Origin: Bombyx mori
Lineage: Eukaryota > Arthropoda > Insecta > Lepidoptera > Bombycidae
Length of the DNA: 64,000 nt
Direction of reading: 5' to 3'
Assembly: GCF_030269925.1 (NCBI RefSeq)
Contig: NC_085111.1
Coordinates: 6,688,142 to 6,752,141 of the forward strand
Shown here: piece by piece, positions 22,716 through 34,616 of the stretch
How positions within the stretch are numbered: position 1 is the stretch's first letter
Layout: each line of letters begins with the position of its first letter
The notes under the pieces: generated by a model
Seen by the model: the letters and a program-made list of their open reading frames with translations, nothing else
The model's database searches: none
Told to the model about the DNA's origin: nothing
Position numbers and translations under genes: made by a program

Positions 22716-24268
22716 TTTAAGAACGAATTTATCCGAACGACGATGTTCTGGTCGATTAGACAATGAAGCTTCTGATATTACCATAGTATGGTAGCCTGTG
22801 TATTTGTAAGTGCAATAGTCGGAGTTAAATTGTTAATAAATTACATATTTCGGTACATCCGCTGCCCATGGTTTCTTAAAAGGCGTTCTAATACATATAA
22901 AAGCGGAAAAAAACCTTGAATTTTTGTCAACCATGTTTCTGATAAAATTAATGAGACTCGGGGTTCTACCTTATTTTAAACAATTTCCTTTAATTTAAAA
23001 AATATATACAACACTTGGAGGGCATCATATCATGCCCTTAACGATATCCTTACCAAAGGAAAAGATAACGAACTTTATTCATTCTTAATTTAATTAATTA
23101 TTGTCGCCCTCTTTCGCCGATTGCGTGTCTTTGTTCTGAAATCTATCGATAACTTTCATGTAATTTAATTGCTTTGTAAGAACAGAAAATGCCTTTGTAA
23201 GTTTTTTTAAAAGTTTTCATAAGTCTTTTAATCTATATAAGGTAAATCGAATTCAATACATGTCATTGTGTTTTCAGAGAAACAATACCTTAAATTACTA
23301 GTGAGTTTTTAATCAAATATCTGCAACAGACACCATCAAATTATCTTCCATCTGCCTTAGTAGTTAGTACCTTTCATTTATTTTATTTTGAATCTAACGC
23401 TGATGGAAATCTTTTTTGGTTAATTCTCAAGAAGAGTCGACTTCAAGATCGGCACCTTCTGTGTATAAGCTGCGCATTTGCATATACTACACACACAGTA
23501 AGTACTCCATCGTTTTTGACTCCTGTGTGAGGATCAGACTGACAGATTTGTTTGAAAAAAATCTTCATAAAAGTATCATCATCATCAGTATCATGTGTAC
23601 TGTAAGTAATACACTATAGCTTTACTCAAATAAAAAAAAAGGCAATAGTGTATAATGGAATAATAATAAAATAATAACAGTTCATTATATTTCTGCTTAA
23701 TTCTAAACTGTCATGTAAATAAAGGTTTTTTTTTTTAAATATTACAGCCTATTCTCTATTCGATATTGAATAAAAACTTTCGAGAACGATCAAGCACCGA
23801 TTTCAATTACCTGAATATAAATCAACACAGTTTTGTCCGTTTCACACTTTGAACTCGCTCAAAGCTCTTCAATCAATTTCGTAAATTATTAGCGAAAGTG
23901 TCGACATTAAATATAACATGGGTCCCTTTAAAATCAAATCTCTATTCGAAATAGGAGGCGAAAACATGAAAATAATTTACTAGGGTGGATATTATTAATA
24001 ATAAAAATCTTTCAATTTTACAATTTTCATAAGACGAGAACGAGGGCTGTAATTGAAAAGGTCTTCAATGAATGAAATAAGGGAAAATTTGGTATAACAC
24101 TCCCGGTTTCGGAAAGAAAAATATCAGTGAATGCCTATGTATTCATAAAATCTTTTATGAAAAATCGTTAGGTAATCGGGTTACAGCCGCTTTTTGAAGT
24201 TGTTTGTGCGCGAACGTATTTTTCGATAGTAATTTTAATTGAAGTATAATATTAATATAAACGATTTC
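22716..24268. other. Unrecognised sequence
   Basis: No gene or element recognised. 'atcatcatcatcag' at 23577-23590 could be a decayed LINE simple-repeat tail, but nothing coding is visible next to it. Confidence 0.4.
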
Positions 24269-24480
24269 TTATTGCTTTAGATCGACTGATCACGTCATAA
24301 TCAAATTGATGTACAGTTGTTAAAAAACAAATAGACATGTAAATATCATACCACCACCGTCCCTAAGACATTTAAACCTGACTTATCATTGCAGAAATAG
24401 GCTGGACTCTAGTACCTATCTGCGTGTGCGAGCTTAACAAATGCCCTACCACCATTTATTACGGAAAAACCATATATTCA
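24269..24480 (-). repeat. Very diverged Bm1-type SINE
   Basis: 'ttattgctttagatcg', 'ccaccaccgtccc', 'ttgcagaaataggctgga' and 'gccctaccaccat' keep the Bm1 tail order with heavy divergence. Confidence 0.6.
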
Positions 24481-25325
24481 TATGACATATATTTACACTA
24501 CGGAGTTTCATGTTATTACACGATGCGAATGTGTTGGTAAAGGGGAGATATGCACTTGTGTTTACATTATGCGGATGATTATCTGAGGTGAAAGGAATAA
24601 TTGTTATATTAAGGTTCCAGTAATTAAAATATCAAACAAGCATTTCTTTAATATACTTTTCTCGTTTACATTACTATTAAAGGTTTTGTCAATAGATAGA
24701 ATTAGCTAAGTAATAGTCATTTGCATATGACCTGCGGTATTAGTCTAAGAAGATTTTGATAGTCTTGGATATTATGTAAAAAGAAGTGTAATACAATGCT
24801 CAGTGCAATCGGATTACGAATATGCGAGTTTAATTTGATAATTGAGTATATATTGTACAACAACGTAAATCAATATCCCCATAGCGTTGATCAGGCCTTC
24901 GTGTATTTATTTTTCCTCATACGCTCAAGAAACAAATAAAACGAAAGCCAATAAGATTCGCAAGCTCACAAAAACAATGAGAAGCATTACAGAAGTGACA
25001 CATAAAGAGAAAATCATGCCACGAAAATATTAATTAACTTATGAACGAAGTTTACTTCATCGTGAACACAAACTCTCGAATACCTGAGCTGATGACAAAA
25101 CTGATCTAGAAATAACACAAAAAAACAACACAAAATATAGGAAATAGGTGAACAATTTTCCCACTGGGATTATAAATCTAAACACGACCTTTGATGACAC
25201 TGTTTGGAAATATAATACGAATTTCTTGTTCCTGAATTATTGAGCAAAATAATTTGAATTTCAAATGTCATAACACTTTTAGAAAACGGCTAAATTGAAA
25301 TTTATTATTAAATTAACAAAAATAC
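24481..25325. other. Unrecognised sequence
   Basis: Nothing recognised; AT-rich with no notable open frame. Confidence 0.4.
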
Positions 25326-25701
25326 TGTTACGCGCTGGGGCTCGGGGTAAATAAAAATTCTACTGAAGTATAAATGTTACCGAAGTATTAACAATTAAAA
25401 CTCTTAGCGAACACTTTCAAATTCTCTATTCACTTCTTCCGTTTTACTTCAGGTTATCCGTTCGCTGTTTCGCTTTGAGTAGTTCCGATAACTAACTGAT
25501 TTCGTCCCATCTCTGCAACGCTCTTTTAGTCGATACGACATCTCTAGATTTATCGAGAACATTCTGGACAAGTCGAGTAGCTTCGATGCGTGTTTTGGCT
25601 ATCTGAAAATAGATGGCGTTGTACTTCTCGAGCGTTCTAGATCTTTTCATATTCGTTTAGGCTATTCGGCAATTGATGGCGTTACTCTTACCGGCGTAAC
25701 A
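25326..25701 (-). mobile_element. Solo LTR, retrotransposon family L
   Basis: Bounded by TGTTACG...CGTAACA and flanked by the 4-bp duplication ATAC (25322-25325 and 25702-25705). It resembles the solo LTR at 42187-42578 in reverse, sharing 'tacttctcgagcgttctaga' and 'gatggcgttactcttacc'. The 4-bp duplication suggests a Gypsy-type integrase. No internal retrotransposon sequence is adjacent, so the copy probably arose by LTR-LTR recombination. Confidence 0.85.
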
Positions 25702-25705
25702 ATAC

Positions 25706-28227
25706 TTACCATCCGAACATTTATGGCACACTTTAAATGCTCGTTCTACAGTTTGTTGATTCTCTTAACCGCACATAAACAATCATCCAGGTGCCGCCTG
25801 AATAATGTGGCCATTAGTGGGGATCTACACATGGGAAGTTCATCAAGGCTTCAGTGAATTAATGCTGTCTTAAGTACCGGAGAACACCGACGTTTTATAT
25901 AACGCTTTTAATTAAATTACATCGCGTGCCATCAAAGCCACTAGGACTCTGGGTACATTTGAGCGTTTTAATTTTCGTGAGGCGTTTACGAATATTATGA
26001 CGCATAAAGCAAATGACAGATATAGGTACATTATACAGATATTAAATTTAAGACTTAAATATTTGTAATCTTTATATTTTTATAATCATATTATTTAGTA
26101 TTGAAATATCGTGTAAAAGTGCGTGGCTCTCGGAAAGATAAAAAAAAATCAAGACAGCTTCCTCAAAGGAATTATTACTTTAATTGAGTTATTCGTGTGC
26201 CATAGGAGACGCGCCGCCCCTTTCAACTTTCAGTAAGAAAGAAAAAAACGAAAACTGTTAAGGCGGAACGTAACAAGGCTGTTTAGTGCAGTGACCGAGC
26301 AGAATCGACCCCATCGACAAACCCCTCGACCTAAATCATGAAATAATGGACACCGCAGAAACCGATCACGTCGCAAATAGCTCACGCACAATCAAATTAA
26401 TTAATCATGAGAACGTTCGGAGCGAAGTTAAAAAACTTGTCCAAGTCGGGGAAGTTTTAAGGAGAAGCTAACGAGGAATGGAACTGTGGTGTGAGAGTCG
26501 AAAGTTCACACTTCGGGAGTGAGAACGCAGCCAGACAAGAAAAGCTGCAATTTAAAAGTCGATTAGAATTTGAAAATTGTGGTGGTTATTAAAAATCTCC
26601 TGATACCGGTCGAAGTTTGGTTTCGTGTCGAAATAAGCTTCGAATGCAGGCGTTTTGTTTTATTCTTATTTTTGAGAAGTTTGAAAACCGAATTATTGTT
26701 AGAAACGAATGAACCTCGGGTTCGGAAAACAGTAAGAAAAAAAATACGTAAAGCTACCTTTTTAAATTTTATCTACATAATAATATATAAATATTGTTAG
26801 CTTGTGCTTATAAATTCTTTATCGTTTCTAAATGTTCAGTGAGAGTTAGCGATTGATTTTCTAGTTGAATAACTAGGTAATGTAATTTACTAGATGACCT
26901 GTTACAAATGTAACAACGGTCTGTGATACAGCGAGATAGGAACGCTCTTATTTAATATAGAATATTCTTCAATACTTAGTAGAAGTGATTTAATAAAAGT
27001 TATTGATTATTTTTTCGCTTAGGTGATTACCGTAATTAAAAAGCTTAAAAACGTAAATTATCGCTATCACTCATAGTTTGATGTTTCAATTGAATTTTGA
27101 TAGCATCTGTCCTTTGAAAATCAAAAGATTTCGTGGCAAAGATAGTCAGGTTGCCAATATAAATGGTAATGGAAAATACACCCTACTACTAGGACTAATT
27201 AAAATTTAAAAAGGAATCTAAATTATTTTCGTACACAATACAGTGCTTCCTTCATTGTATAAGTTCTTTGTTAGCAACTACGTGTAAGTTCACGGACATA
27301 TTATTTGTTTGTTTCAGATATCGTTGGTTACTGAACTGATGTCGAAATGGACATAGGTCCAATAAATTAGATACCATAATAGTCTAGGTTTGCATTTGCT
27401 TTATTACTGCAGCACTACAACAGTCTTGCCTTCGTAGACGTGTCAACTAAACATATCACAATGGAATTGTTGAAGGTACCTACAGCATTTGGTATACTTA
27501 TAATTTATCTTACCACGAGTTATTTGAGACGCATAATGCTTTGCGTAGCTCGGCTATGCTATTATGTGTCACAAAATTACTTCCTAACACGTTTACAGAT
27601 ACAAATGATGTTTCTTTAAAATTAACTTAAGGTTAGAGCTTGAGAATAACTAACAATCGGATTAGTTCATAATTCAAAACGCAACACTTTTTGGTGTCTG
27701 ACCCTATTTTATATGATAAAATTTATCACAAGATACACCGACTATGGAATTCAGTTTTGAAATTTATATGGCTACTGACACCATAAAGTCTCGCGTTCAG
27801 CAGAACTGTCACAAGCTACTTTGTCTCCGCATAAACTAGTGTATTCAAAGGAATCAACATTTATATTGTCTCGAGAGCAATCGCAGTTCGAATACAATAC
27901 TCTTTATGGCTACTATCATTTGCATGTAGAGAGAAAACTCTATAGAAAACATGTGCAAAACGTTATTTACCATAAACTACCAAACGAGAGTAGCAGAAGT
28001 AGTCCGTATTGTTTACGAGCTATGAAATAAATCGAATAAAATCGTTACTTGAACTGTGAGCAGCCTGATTGTTAAATGTTTACGAACGTATGAGGGAAAC
28101 ATTAAACTAAATAAATCAAAACCGTTTCATAGTATCGAAAAGTATAAAAACTTTAGTTATATTTGATCGATACCAGCGATATCAGGGCAGGTATATGATA
28201 CTTTATAGTTAAAACGCAAAACATTAA
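25706..28227. other. Unrecognised sequence, partly GC-richer
   Basis: About 2.5 kb without a recognised gene or repeat. The stretch 26190-26560 is less AT-rich than its surroundings. A 76-codon frame at 26570-26800 and a 69-codon frame at 27821-28030 have no recognisable domain. Conserved exons cannot be excluded by eye. Confidence 0.35.
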
Positions 28228-28481
28228 AGCCGAATTTACATTGCGAAATTAGTGGCGTGAAATTAATTTCTTGACATTAGTTTTACGAACAGTTTCACGT
28301 GTAATTTAATAATTTCGTAATGCATGCAAATTAGTTTCGTGCCCTGCGCGATTTTTTGGTGAAATTAGTGTCATGCAACTAATTTCATAGTGTAGACGCG
28401 ACGTGAAACTAATGTCGCGAAAGGGCCTGCGTTGTGCGGACGTGTGTATTGTTAGTTCGGACGCGCTTCAAGCGTTGAAAA

Positions 28482-28541
28482 TGGCAAACCAACGATGGAG
28501 TACAGAAAAATATATAGATCTTATTAATGAATATCAATGAC
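28482..28541 (+). pseudogene. Truncated MADF-like DNA-binding protein of the Harbinger element
   Basis: ATG followed by a 19-residue frame, MANQRWSTEKYIDLINEYQ, then TGA. The tryptophan, then 'YIDLINEY', resembles the first helix of MADF/Myb-like proteins, the usual second protein of Harbinger elements. The frame ends where the opposite-strand transposase scrap begins, so an internal deletion probably removed the rest. Confidence 0.5.
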
Positions 28542-28544
28542 AAG

Positions 28545-28690
28545 GGTCCCGTAACACCTACAGTAAAAAATCAAAATTATCTTCACTCATTCGAAAATAG
28601 TTTTTATAACTCTCAGGATCTTCATCTGCTAATTCAGGGACTAACTTCAATGCACCTAAATGCCTTCTTGTTGACCATCCTCGAATCTAC
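28545..28690 (-). pseudogene. Harbinger transposase N-terminal scrap
   Basis: The minus-strand frame reads GWSTRRHLGALKLVPEL, then SYKNYFRMSEDNFDFLL and a stop. The 'YFRMS...F..LL' pattern is the segment ahead of the catalytic domain in PIF/Harbinger transposases. No DDE catalytic residues are present. Confidence 0.65.
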
Positions 28691-29114
28691 CAACTTTTTT
28701 TTTCTTGATAGTCCTATTTAAGTTTATAGGTATATAAGCATTTCTTTAGCTACATTGAATATAGCAAATTATAGCTTTGATGCTGAAGGCGCCATGGTTA
28801 CTGCGATACTGTGGATTTCGCGACACTAATTTTTTAACGAAATTACTTTCGCATATATCGAAACTACTGTCGTGAAACTGAGTTCAACATGCATGACACT
28901 CATTTCGTAATGTAAACTGCGCATAAGTGATATGTTCAGGGCATAGAGTAGAAGTTAGGCAGTTGAAAAAATCTCAACGTAAACCTTTTTACCGAGGTTT
29001 GAAATAGCGCGATCAAAATCACTACTATTACGTAAAGGTATTTTCGAAGCTTATAATAACATCGTCCACGTTCTCGTCGTACACATCGAATACGACAAAG
29101 AGTTCGAAGTGCTA

Positions 29115-29328
29115 CTTAACCCATAGATACAATCCATGGAGCTCCTCAACGGATCTCCTCCATGCGTCGCGATCCTAATCCGATGGATGAATCTAAGCGA
29201 AACGCTGTCCTTGCTAGGGCCAGTATTAACAAGTTTTCTCAGGTTGCGCCCCGTTAGCTCACCGTTCGTACAGAATCGGCATAATCTTTTAGGCTGCCAG
29301 CGATTAGGTAAGAGAAAAAAGAGGTCGA
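29115..29328 (-). repeat. Family F repeat
   Basis: Reverse-strand relative of 6840-7106: 'acccatagatacaatcc', 'gatcctaatccgat', 'cttgctagggccagtattaa' and 'ttaggctgccagc' follow the family order. Frames crossing it on both strands are not host genes. Confidence 0.7.
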
Positions 29329-30558
29329 AATACTTTAATATCAATCTCGATCCCGATGCGCAACCATGACTATTGGAGAGGAGGAGGAGATAGGCATTGT
29401 TGATCATTATTCTGTTGATAAGACCTCAGATTTGTATAATACCATCTCGATAATCAGCCGCCTCATTTTACGGACGACGGACAAAAAGAACTCCTTCAGT
29501 GTGCGGCAAGACGGGCAAACTCACATTATCTTTAGCTCACAGTACGACATTAACGCGTTACTGAATATTTTAAAATTATCTAAGTTAGACTATAGTTAGT
29601 TTCAATCAAAGGACAAACCTTTTAGATATTATATAACTTAATACCACCCGACAATCGAATAGAAGTTTAATTATGAACATATTTGTGCCCTGCAAATAAA
29701 AAAATTGGACTAATTTACAACATTACTGTAAACCAGCTTTCATTGTTCAACGGAAATTACGTTCGTGTTTTCGATGTGCTACAGTACAGGCCACGATTAA
29801 ATTATAATTTACCAATCAACTCTAATAGTTCAAAATACAGATAGAAACGTAGAGCGCCAATCAAAATTGCAAATGTGCAGAATTCTGCTTCGTTAACCGT
29901 TCGAACGCGCATTAACAGGTATGTCGTTACAATCAAACGATAAGCTATTTTAATCCGGGATAATATGGTGTTCGAACTATTTTATAAAATTTCGAATTTA
30001 GTTTAAATGGCTGATGAAAATTGTTTAAAAGGAATAAAAATTTCTGAGCTGTATTATGTGAATGAAAAACTTGAAGTATCCAACGAAATATTTCTAATTT
30101 GAGAGGGAATGGGCATGCGTGCTAATACAAAGCTTAGCTTTTTGATTTTTATTGCTTGAAAGACGATGATGTTAGTGGTAATTTTATTACACTAAGGGGT
30201 GTTTTTGGACTAATATTTGATGTTAAATAATAAAACGATTTGCTTACAAAACAATATGCCTCAGAATGTCTAGCTGAGCTACTGAGTTAGCCTATCTGTC
30301 CTAGACAAAGGAAAAGGGCTTCGGACCAGCCTCAATCCTTCCATCCCAAAAATATCCAAGTGCGAATATGTTTCGAAGTCCTACATTCAAGGCCTACCTT
30401 GGCGACTTATTGTTTGTAAATGTGACCTTCATTACTATCATTCACTCCTTAAGTTGAAGTACACCCTTTATTATCTGCTTACCCACTTCTGACGACCATC
30501 CTGGAAAGATTTTAGTTTGAGCCTATCAGTGTTATAGATGTACAACTTCATATAATAC
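29329..30558. other. Unrecognised sequence
   Basis: A 77-codon frame at 29366-29599 is not recognised. No element identified until 30559. Confidence 0.4.
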
Positions 30559-30803
30559 CAGCTGTACCCGCCCGCTTCGCTGGGCATTTAAAATTAACAT
30601 TATTATTTCTCACCCCCACAAAGATTCTCATCATTAACGCGCCCCCAACTGGTATAGGGAGTCCAACACTCATATAAATATTAGCCTATCCTTTCCATTA
30701 AGTATATATATTTTCTACATGGATACCAAGTTTCAAGTCAATCGGATGCGTGATTCAGCAGTTATAACGGAACATTCGTAAAAACCACTGTGGATTTATA
30801 TAT
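30559..30803 (-). mobile_element. Helitron-like element, family A, inverted copy
   Basis: On the minus strand it ends with the hairpin 'gcccagcgaagcgggcgg' and 'tacagCTGG' before host T. The body matches 6360-6583, with an insertion near 'cgcgcccccaactgg'. The 5' end keeps 'tactaatatataaatcc' but has lost the TCTA start, where it meets the family D copy. Confidence 0.72.
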
Positions 30804-30807
30804 TAGT

Positions 30808-31004
30808 ATTATTATTCTTCTGTGCGTGTGCTTGTCACTGAACTCCTAAACGGCTGGACCGTTTCGAATTAAATTTTCTGTGTACCTTCGTGTGGATTCG
30901 AGAATGGTTTAGATTTAAAACTGGCACTGCAGTCGGTATCTAGGTTATTTATCTTTCCTTGAAATAATTTATATGGCAAAACAATGTTTGCCAGGTCAGC
31001 CAGT
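30808..31004 (+). mobile_element. Helitron-like element, family D, short copy
   Basis: Contains 'aaacggctggaccgtttcg' and ends with the hairpin ggcaaa...tttgcc and 'aggtcagccagt', close to the terminus of 9398-9800. The terminal tetramer is CCAG rather than CTAG. Its 5' end abuts the 5' end of the inverted family A copy. Confidence 0.62.
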
Positions 31005-31866
31005 TACACCAGATTTACCAATAACTTACTTATTGACAAGACATAATATGATACAGTATAAAATAATGGCATAAATACATTCATTTTCCCACACAGGTGT
31101 GTATGCATAGCATTACTATTCGATGCATCACATAAGTTTTATAGCTCGTCGGTTGTATTAAGCCTTTATTTACGATTTTTCGAGTAATAAACCCTTTTAA
31201 AGTACTTGATACAGCACGCGGCGACCGGTTATGCTAGCGTTTATAATGAATAATGATCAATAAAAACCAAACAAACGCGACCGCGTAATACCAAACAGCT
31301 TTCTGTTATGTTCGGGACGTGGTAACGATAGCTTAATATTACGTAGGTACCTACACGCTTTCTTTCATAAATTTGAAGTATACTTTGATCCCACAGAAAT
31401 AATATTTAGCGAAATTACTCTGAGGGTCGGTAATTAATTAAATTTGCTTCGGTATACGTTACGAAAAAAGTTTGATGCGGCTACCGGCGACTTGTTAATG
31501 GCTAGGGAGATGATCCCCTGGCCTGCTACTCACCATGCGTGGTCCCTCGGTCCCTCGGGTGTCCGTGTGGTCTCCACACCCCGAATGCTAATAGCCAATC
31601 ATATTCTGTTTACATTCCATCACCGAGTATGAATAATTTGTTATTGTCTCAACAAACATGGTGGGCTGCGTCATACCATTGTCTGGTGGATTAATTTGCT
31701 GTCCGAGGGCGCTTGCACAATTCAATGTCAATCAAAACGAAGAACAATTGTTGTCGTGTACATAAATATTTAAACTGCAATTCAATTTTTGGTAATACAC
31801 TAGCTCAATAACGTATGAAATATACTAACAGATACTGATACTATAAATGTTGATATTATAAATATA
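31005..31866. other. Unrecognised sequence
   Basis: No element recognised. A GC-richer patch at 31470-31600 (62-codon frame, not recognised) stands out from AT-rich surroundings. Confidence 0.4.
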
Positions 31867-32084
31867 CTAGCCGTACTCGCCCGCTTCGCTGGGTATTTAA
31901 AATTAACTATATTATTTATTGTCATTATTATTAGAGAGTCCAAAACTCATATAAACATTAGCCTATCCATTAAGTACACGTATTTTCTACATGGATACCA
32001 AGTTTCAAGTCAATCGGATGCATAGTTCAATAGTTATAACGGAACATCCGTAAAAAGTACTGTAGATTTATATATTAGTATAGA
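31867..32084 (-). mobile_element. Helitron-like element, family A, best-defined copy
   Basis: Minus strand: host A, TCTATACTAATATATAAATC at the 5' end; hairpin and 'gggcgagtacggCTAG' before host T at the 3' end. Length 218 bp. Compared with 6360-6583 it lacks the 'ctcacccccac'-type segment. Confidence 0.82.
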
Positions 32085-32577
32085 TAAATGTATGTAAAAA
32101 TGACTGATATTATTATATAAATGTGATAGATTGAATGTTTGTTACACAGTCACACAAAAACGGATGAACGAATTTCTATCAAAATTTGAATAAAGGTAAT
32201 TTATAATCTAGATAAACACAGGACATTTTTTTTAAATGATACATGATATGACCCTGGTAACGTCACGTATTTTTACTGTAATAAATACGTCCATGTTTGC
32301 GGTCGTTTCCAATTTTATATACCTTCAAATCTACAAATCGACTGGTAATGTTTGCTACGGAGAGTGAAACTCTTTATCCCGAACAAAATGCAGTTTCGTT
32401 ATTTCTGAATAACAATTTTAATACGTATGGAACAATATATATGTATCAATTGTATTTTTCATTTTTACGTGTGAAGCTATAAATTATAATATTAATATAG
32501 AATGAATATACTTTAATACACGTTCAACAAGTTTTAGTAAAGTTACTCTGTTTATTATTTCTGTAAATTATCGAACT

Positions 32578-32650
32578 CAGAGCTCACCTGGTGTTAAGTA
32601 GTGAGTGAAATCACATACACCACAAATTTGATGGCCCCACGCATTCTGAC
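32578..32650 (-). repeat. Diverged Bm1-type SINE tail, left arm
   Basis: 'gagctcacctggtgttaagt' matches the Bm1 tail on the minus strand. The rest is diverged. Together with 32885-32945 it brackets a heptamer array. Confidence 0.55.
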
Positions 32651-32699
32651 AGATGAGATCGTAGTCTGAATTGTATTGCATAATGCCTGTCCCATGATT

Positions 32700-32875
32700 C
32701 AAATCAAAACTATGTAATAGGTAATAGGTAATAGGTAATAGGTAATAGGTAATGGGTAATTGGTAATGAGTAATGGGTAATCGCTAATGGGTAATAGGTA
32801 ATGGGTATTGCTTAATGGGTCATTGGTAATTGGTAATGGGTAATGCGTAATTGGTAAAAAGTACTAGGTAATTGT
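32700..32875. repeat. Heptamer array, (GGTAATA)n and variants
   Basis: About 24 units of a 7-bp repeat. The first five are near-identical 'aggtaat' units and later ones drift ('gggtaat', 'tggtaat', 'gcgtaat'). Not the insect telomere repeat TTAGG. Confidence 0.95.
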
Positions 32876-32884
32876 GACGTTTAC

Positions 32885-32945
32885 AAGCTCTGGCTGCCAA
32901 TGAATACCAGGTGGATCGTGAGTCGGTTTACTCATCTATATAGTA
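32885..32945 (+). repeat. Diverged Bm1-type SINE tail, right arm
   Basis: 'aataccaggtggatcgtgag' and 'tttactcatctatatagtaa' match the last 50 bp of the Bm1 tail on the plus strand, opposite to the left arm. Confidence 0.55.
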
Positions 32946-34246
32946 AAATTAATTACTAAATTCTCAACAACTCCCTATAAAATCATTATGCAGCTGACTT
33001 TACAAGAATTGTTCATTGATCTTTAGGAGAATCGTATTAGATAGCGTCCCTTAGTCTAGCGTGGTTTGAAGCAATCAATTTTGGTTAGGCAATATTGGAT
33101 TTTAATTAACTGTTCCGTAGGTCGCGCCCGGGCTGGCTAATCGATGCGCCGTACTATGCTGTCAACGGTTATTGTGGCCAAAGCCATTAGATTTATTATC
33201 AAGAACCGTGGAGCCATCTAGTTAATTTGTGCAGCTGCAAGGAAATTACTTTAGCAGTTAGGTAGCATTCTATCGACTTTTTTTATTTTGCTTTAATTCT
33301 GCGGCATTGTTTGTATACGCTGAACGGTGATGCCTGTGATATTTCATAAACTATTTCTGTAGATCTTAAAATATTTGGTTGTTGTTATCGTGACATGCAT
33401 ACATATATTATTATATGATTATGATTGTTTAATTGCGATAATTTTAATGTTATTGATGACCTACTGTACTAAGATATGGTCGCAATGGCCCAAAATACAT
33501 TTTACAGGTCTATGATCGAAAACTCCTTGGGCGACCGAATATAAAATGATGTGACACAAACAGCTTTGCATTGTATTCAAAGTTGTATATGAGCATTTAT
33601 CTAGGCATGGCGACTTTTATATGAGGAATACGGAATCGGCGATCCATGTTTCGCCACGACCCAATATGCGACTAGATTAATCGGCATTTTACATTATCGA
33701 AATCGAACAATTCAAACGCAAACTTGATTTTGAATATTGTATAAAACATGATTTATTTACAAGTATTTTTACCAACAATATTACTTTAGAATTACACAAA
33801 ATTAGAATATATTAACATATCGTGTAGCGATGCGGGTGATTTATAAGCATATTGGTTAAAACTAAAAAAAGCTTGTACTTCAAAAGTATTTCATAAATAT
33901 ATAAAACTGCAGCATCGTTCTCCGGAATAGCGTTATGGAGAAATAAAACGATCGACGAACGTGCATCGGCAATAAAATAAAACGGTATATGCGACGACAA
34001 AAATGAAATATTGTTAAACTTGCAAAACTAACGAACGGTTGGTAAAATGGTACGGGGGCGCGACGAGGCGAGATTAGATATTATTTTGCTGTGAGATTCG
34101 CAAAATGTATCAACAATTCATTAGCACTACCTAAGAATCGTGGAAAATATATCCATACCTATTTAAATACGAATAAAATTCTTTCAGCTTTTATTTATTC
34201 CTATTTATTACTTTAAATCAGTTAAAAAAAACTAGAGCGTTTTGTT
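32946..34246. other. Unrecognised sequence
   Basis: No gene or element recognised. Confidence 0.4.
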
Positions 34247-34604
34247 AGTAAGAAATGTGTCAACGTGTCTATTCTGAGAGAGAGCTTCATATCAAAACTA
34301 GACTTTCCACTCTATGCCTTCGCAGGGTGCTGGAATTCTTCGGATATATTGCTCGTAAAGAGGATCACAATCTAGAACAGCTGATGGTGACAGGAAAGAT
34401 AGATGGCAAGTGTCCCAGAGGACGCAGTCCCACGAGATGATCGGACCAAATACGATCTTCTCTAAGCATCAACTTCCACGATACCTTTCATGAAGCTAAG
34501 GATCACAGCAGATGGAGGGAAATCGTACGTGAGAAACTGATGCAGCGGGGGAGTCACGACCCTCAGTAATGAGGAAAACGACGCGATGAGGAGGAGTAAG
34601 AAAT
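34247..34604 (+). mobile_element. 5'-truncated LINE 3' stub with 10-bp target duplication
   Basis: The insertion 34257-34594 is flanked by 'agtaagaaat' at 34247-34256 and 34595-34604. The frame from 34255 reads KTRLSTLCLRRVLEFFGYIAR and VTGKIDGKCPRGRSPTR, then TGA at 34438-34440 where the sister copy at 14009 has tryptophan. Downstream, 'ggagtcacgaccctcag' and 'gacgcgatgaggagg' end the element as in the sister copy. Confidence 0.82.
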
Positions 34605-34616
34605 ACTTTTAATCTA

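Larger units (their letters stand above)
28228..28923 (+). mobile_element. PIF/Harbinger-like DNA transposon, deletion derivative
   Basis: Imperfect terminal inverted repeats (left 'tttacattgcgaaattagtg', right the complement of 'tttacattacgaaatgagtg') lie inside the 3-bp duplication TAA (28225-28227 and 28924-28926), as expected for PIF/Harbinger elements. Subterminal regions repeat 'gaaactaa'-like motifs. Inside are two coding scraps on opposite strands (28482-28541 and 28545-28690). Most of the transposase is deleted, so the element could only move with help from elsewhere. Confidence 0.75.

Noticed and set aside
32700..32875. Telomere-like repeat
   Set aside because: The unit is GGTAATA-like, not the TTAGG of insect telomeres, and it lies inside old SINE-derived sequence.
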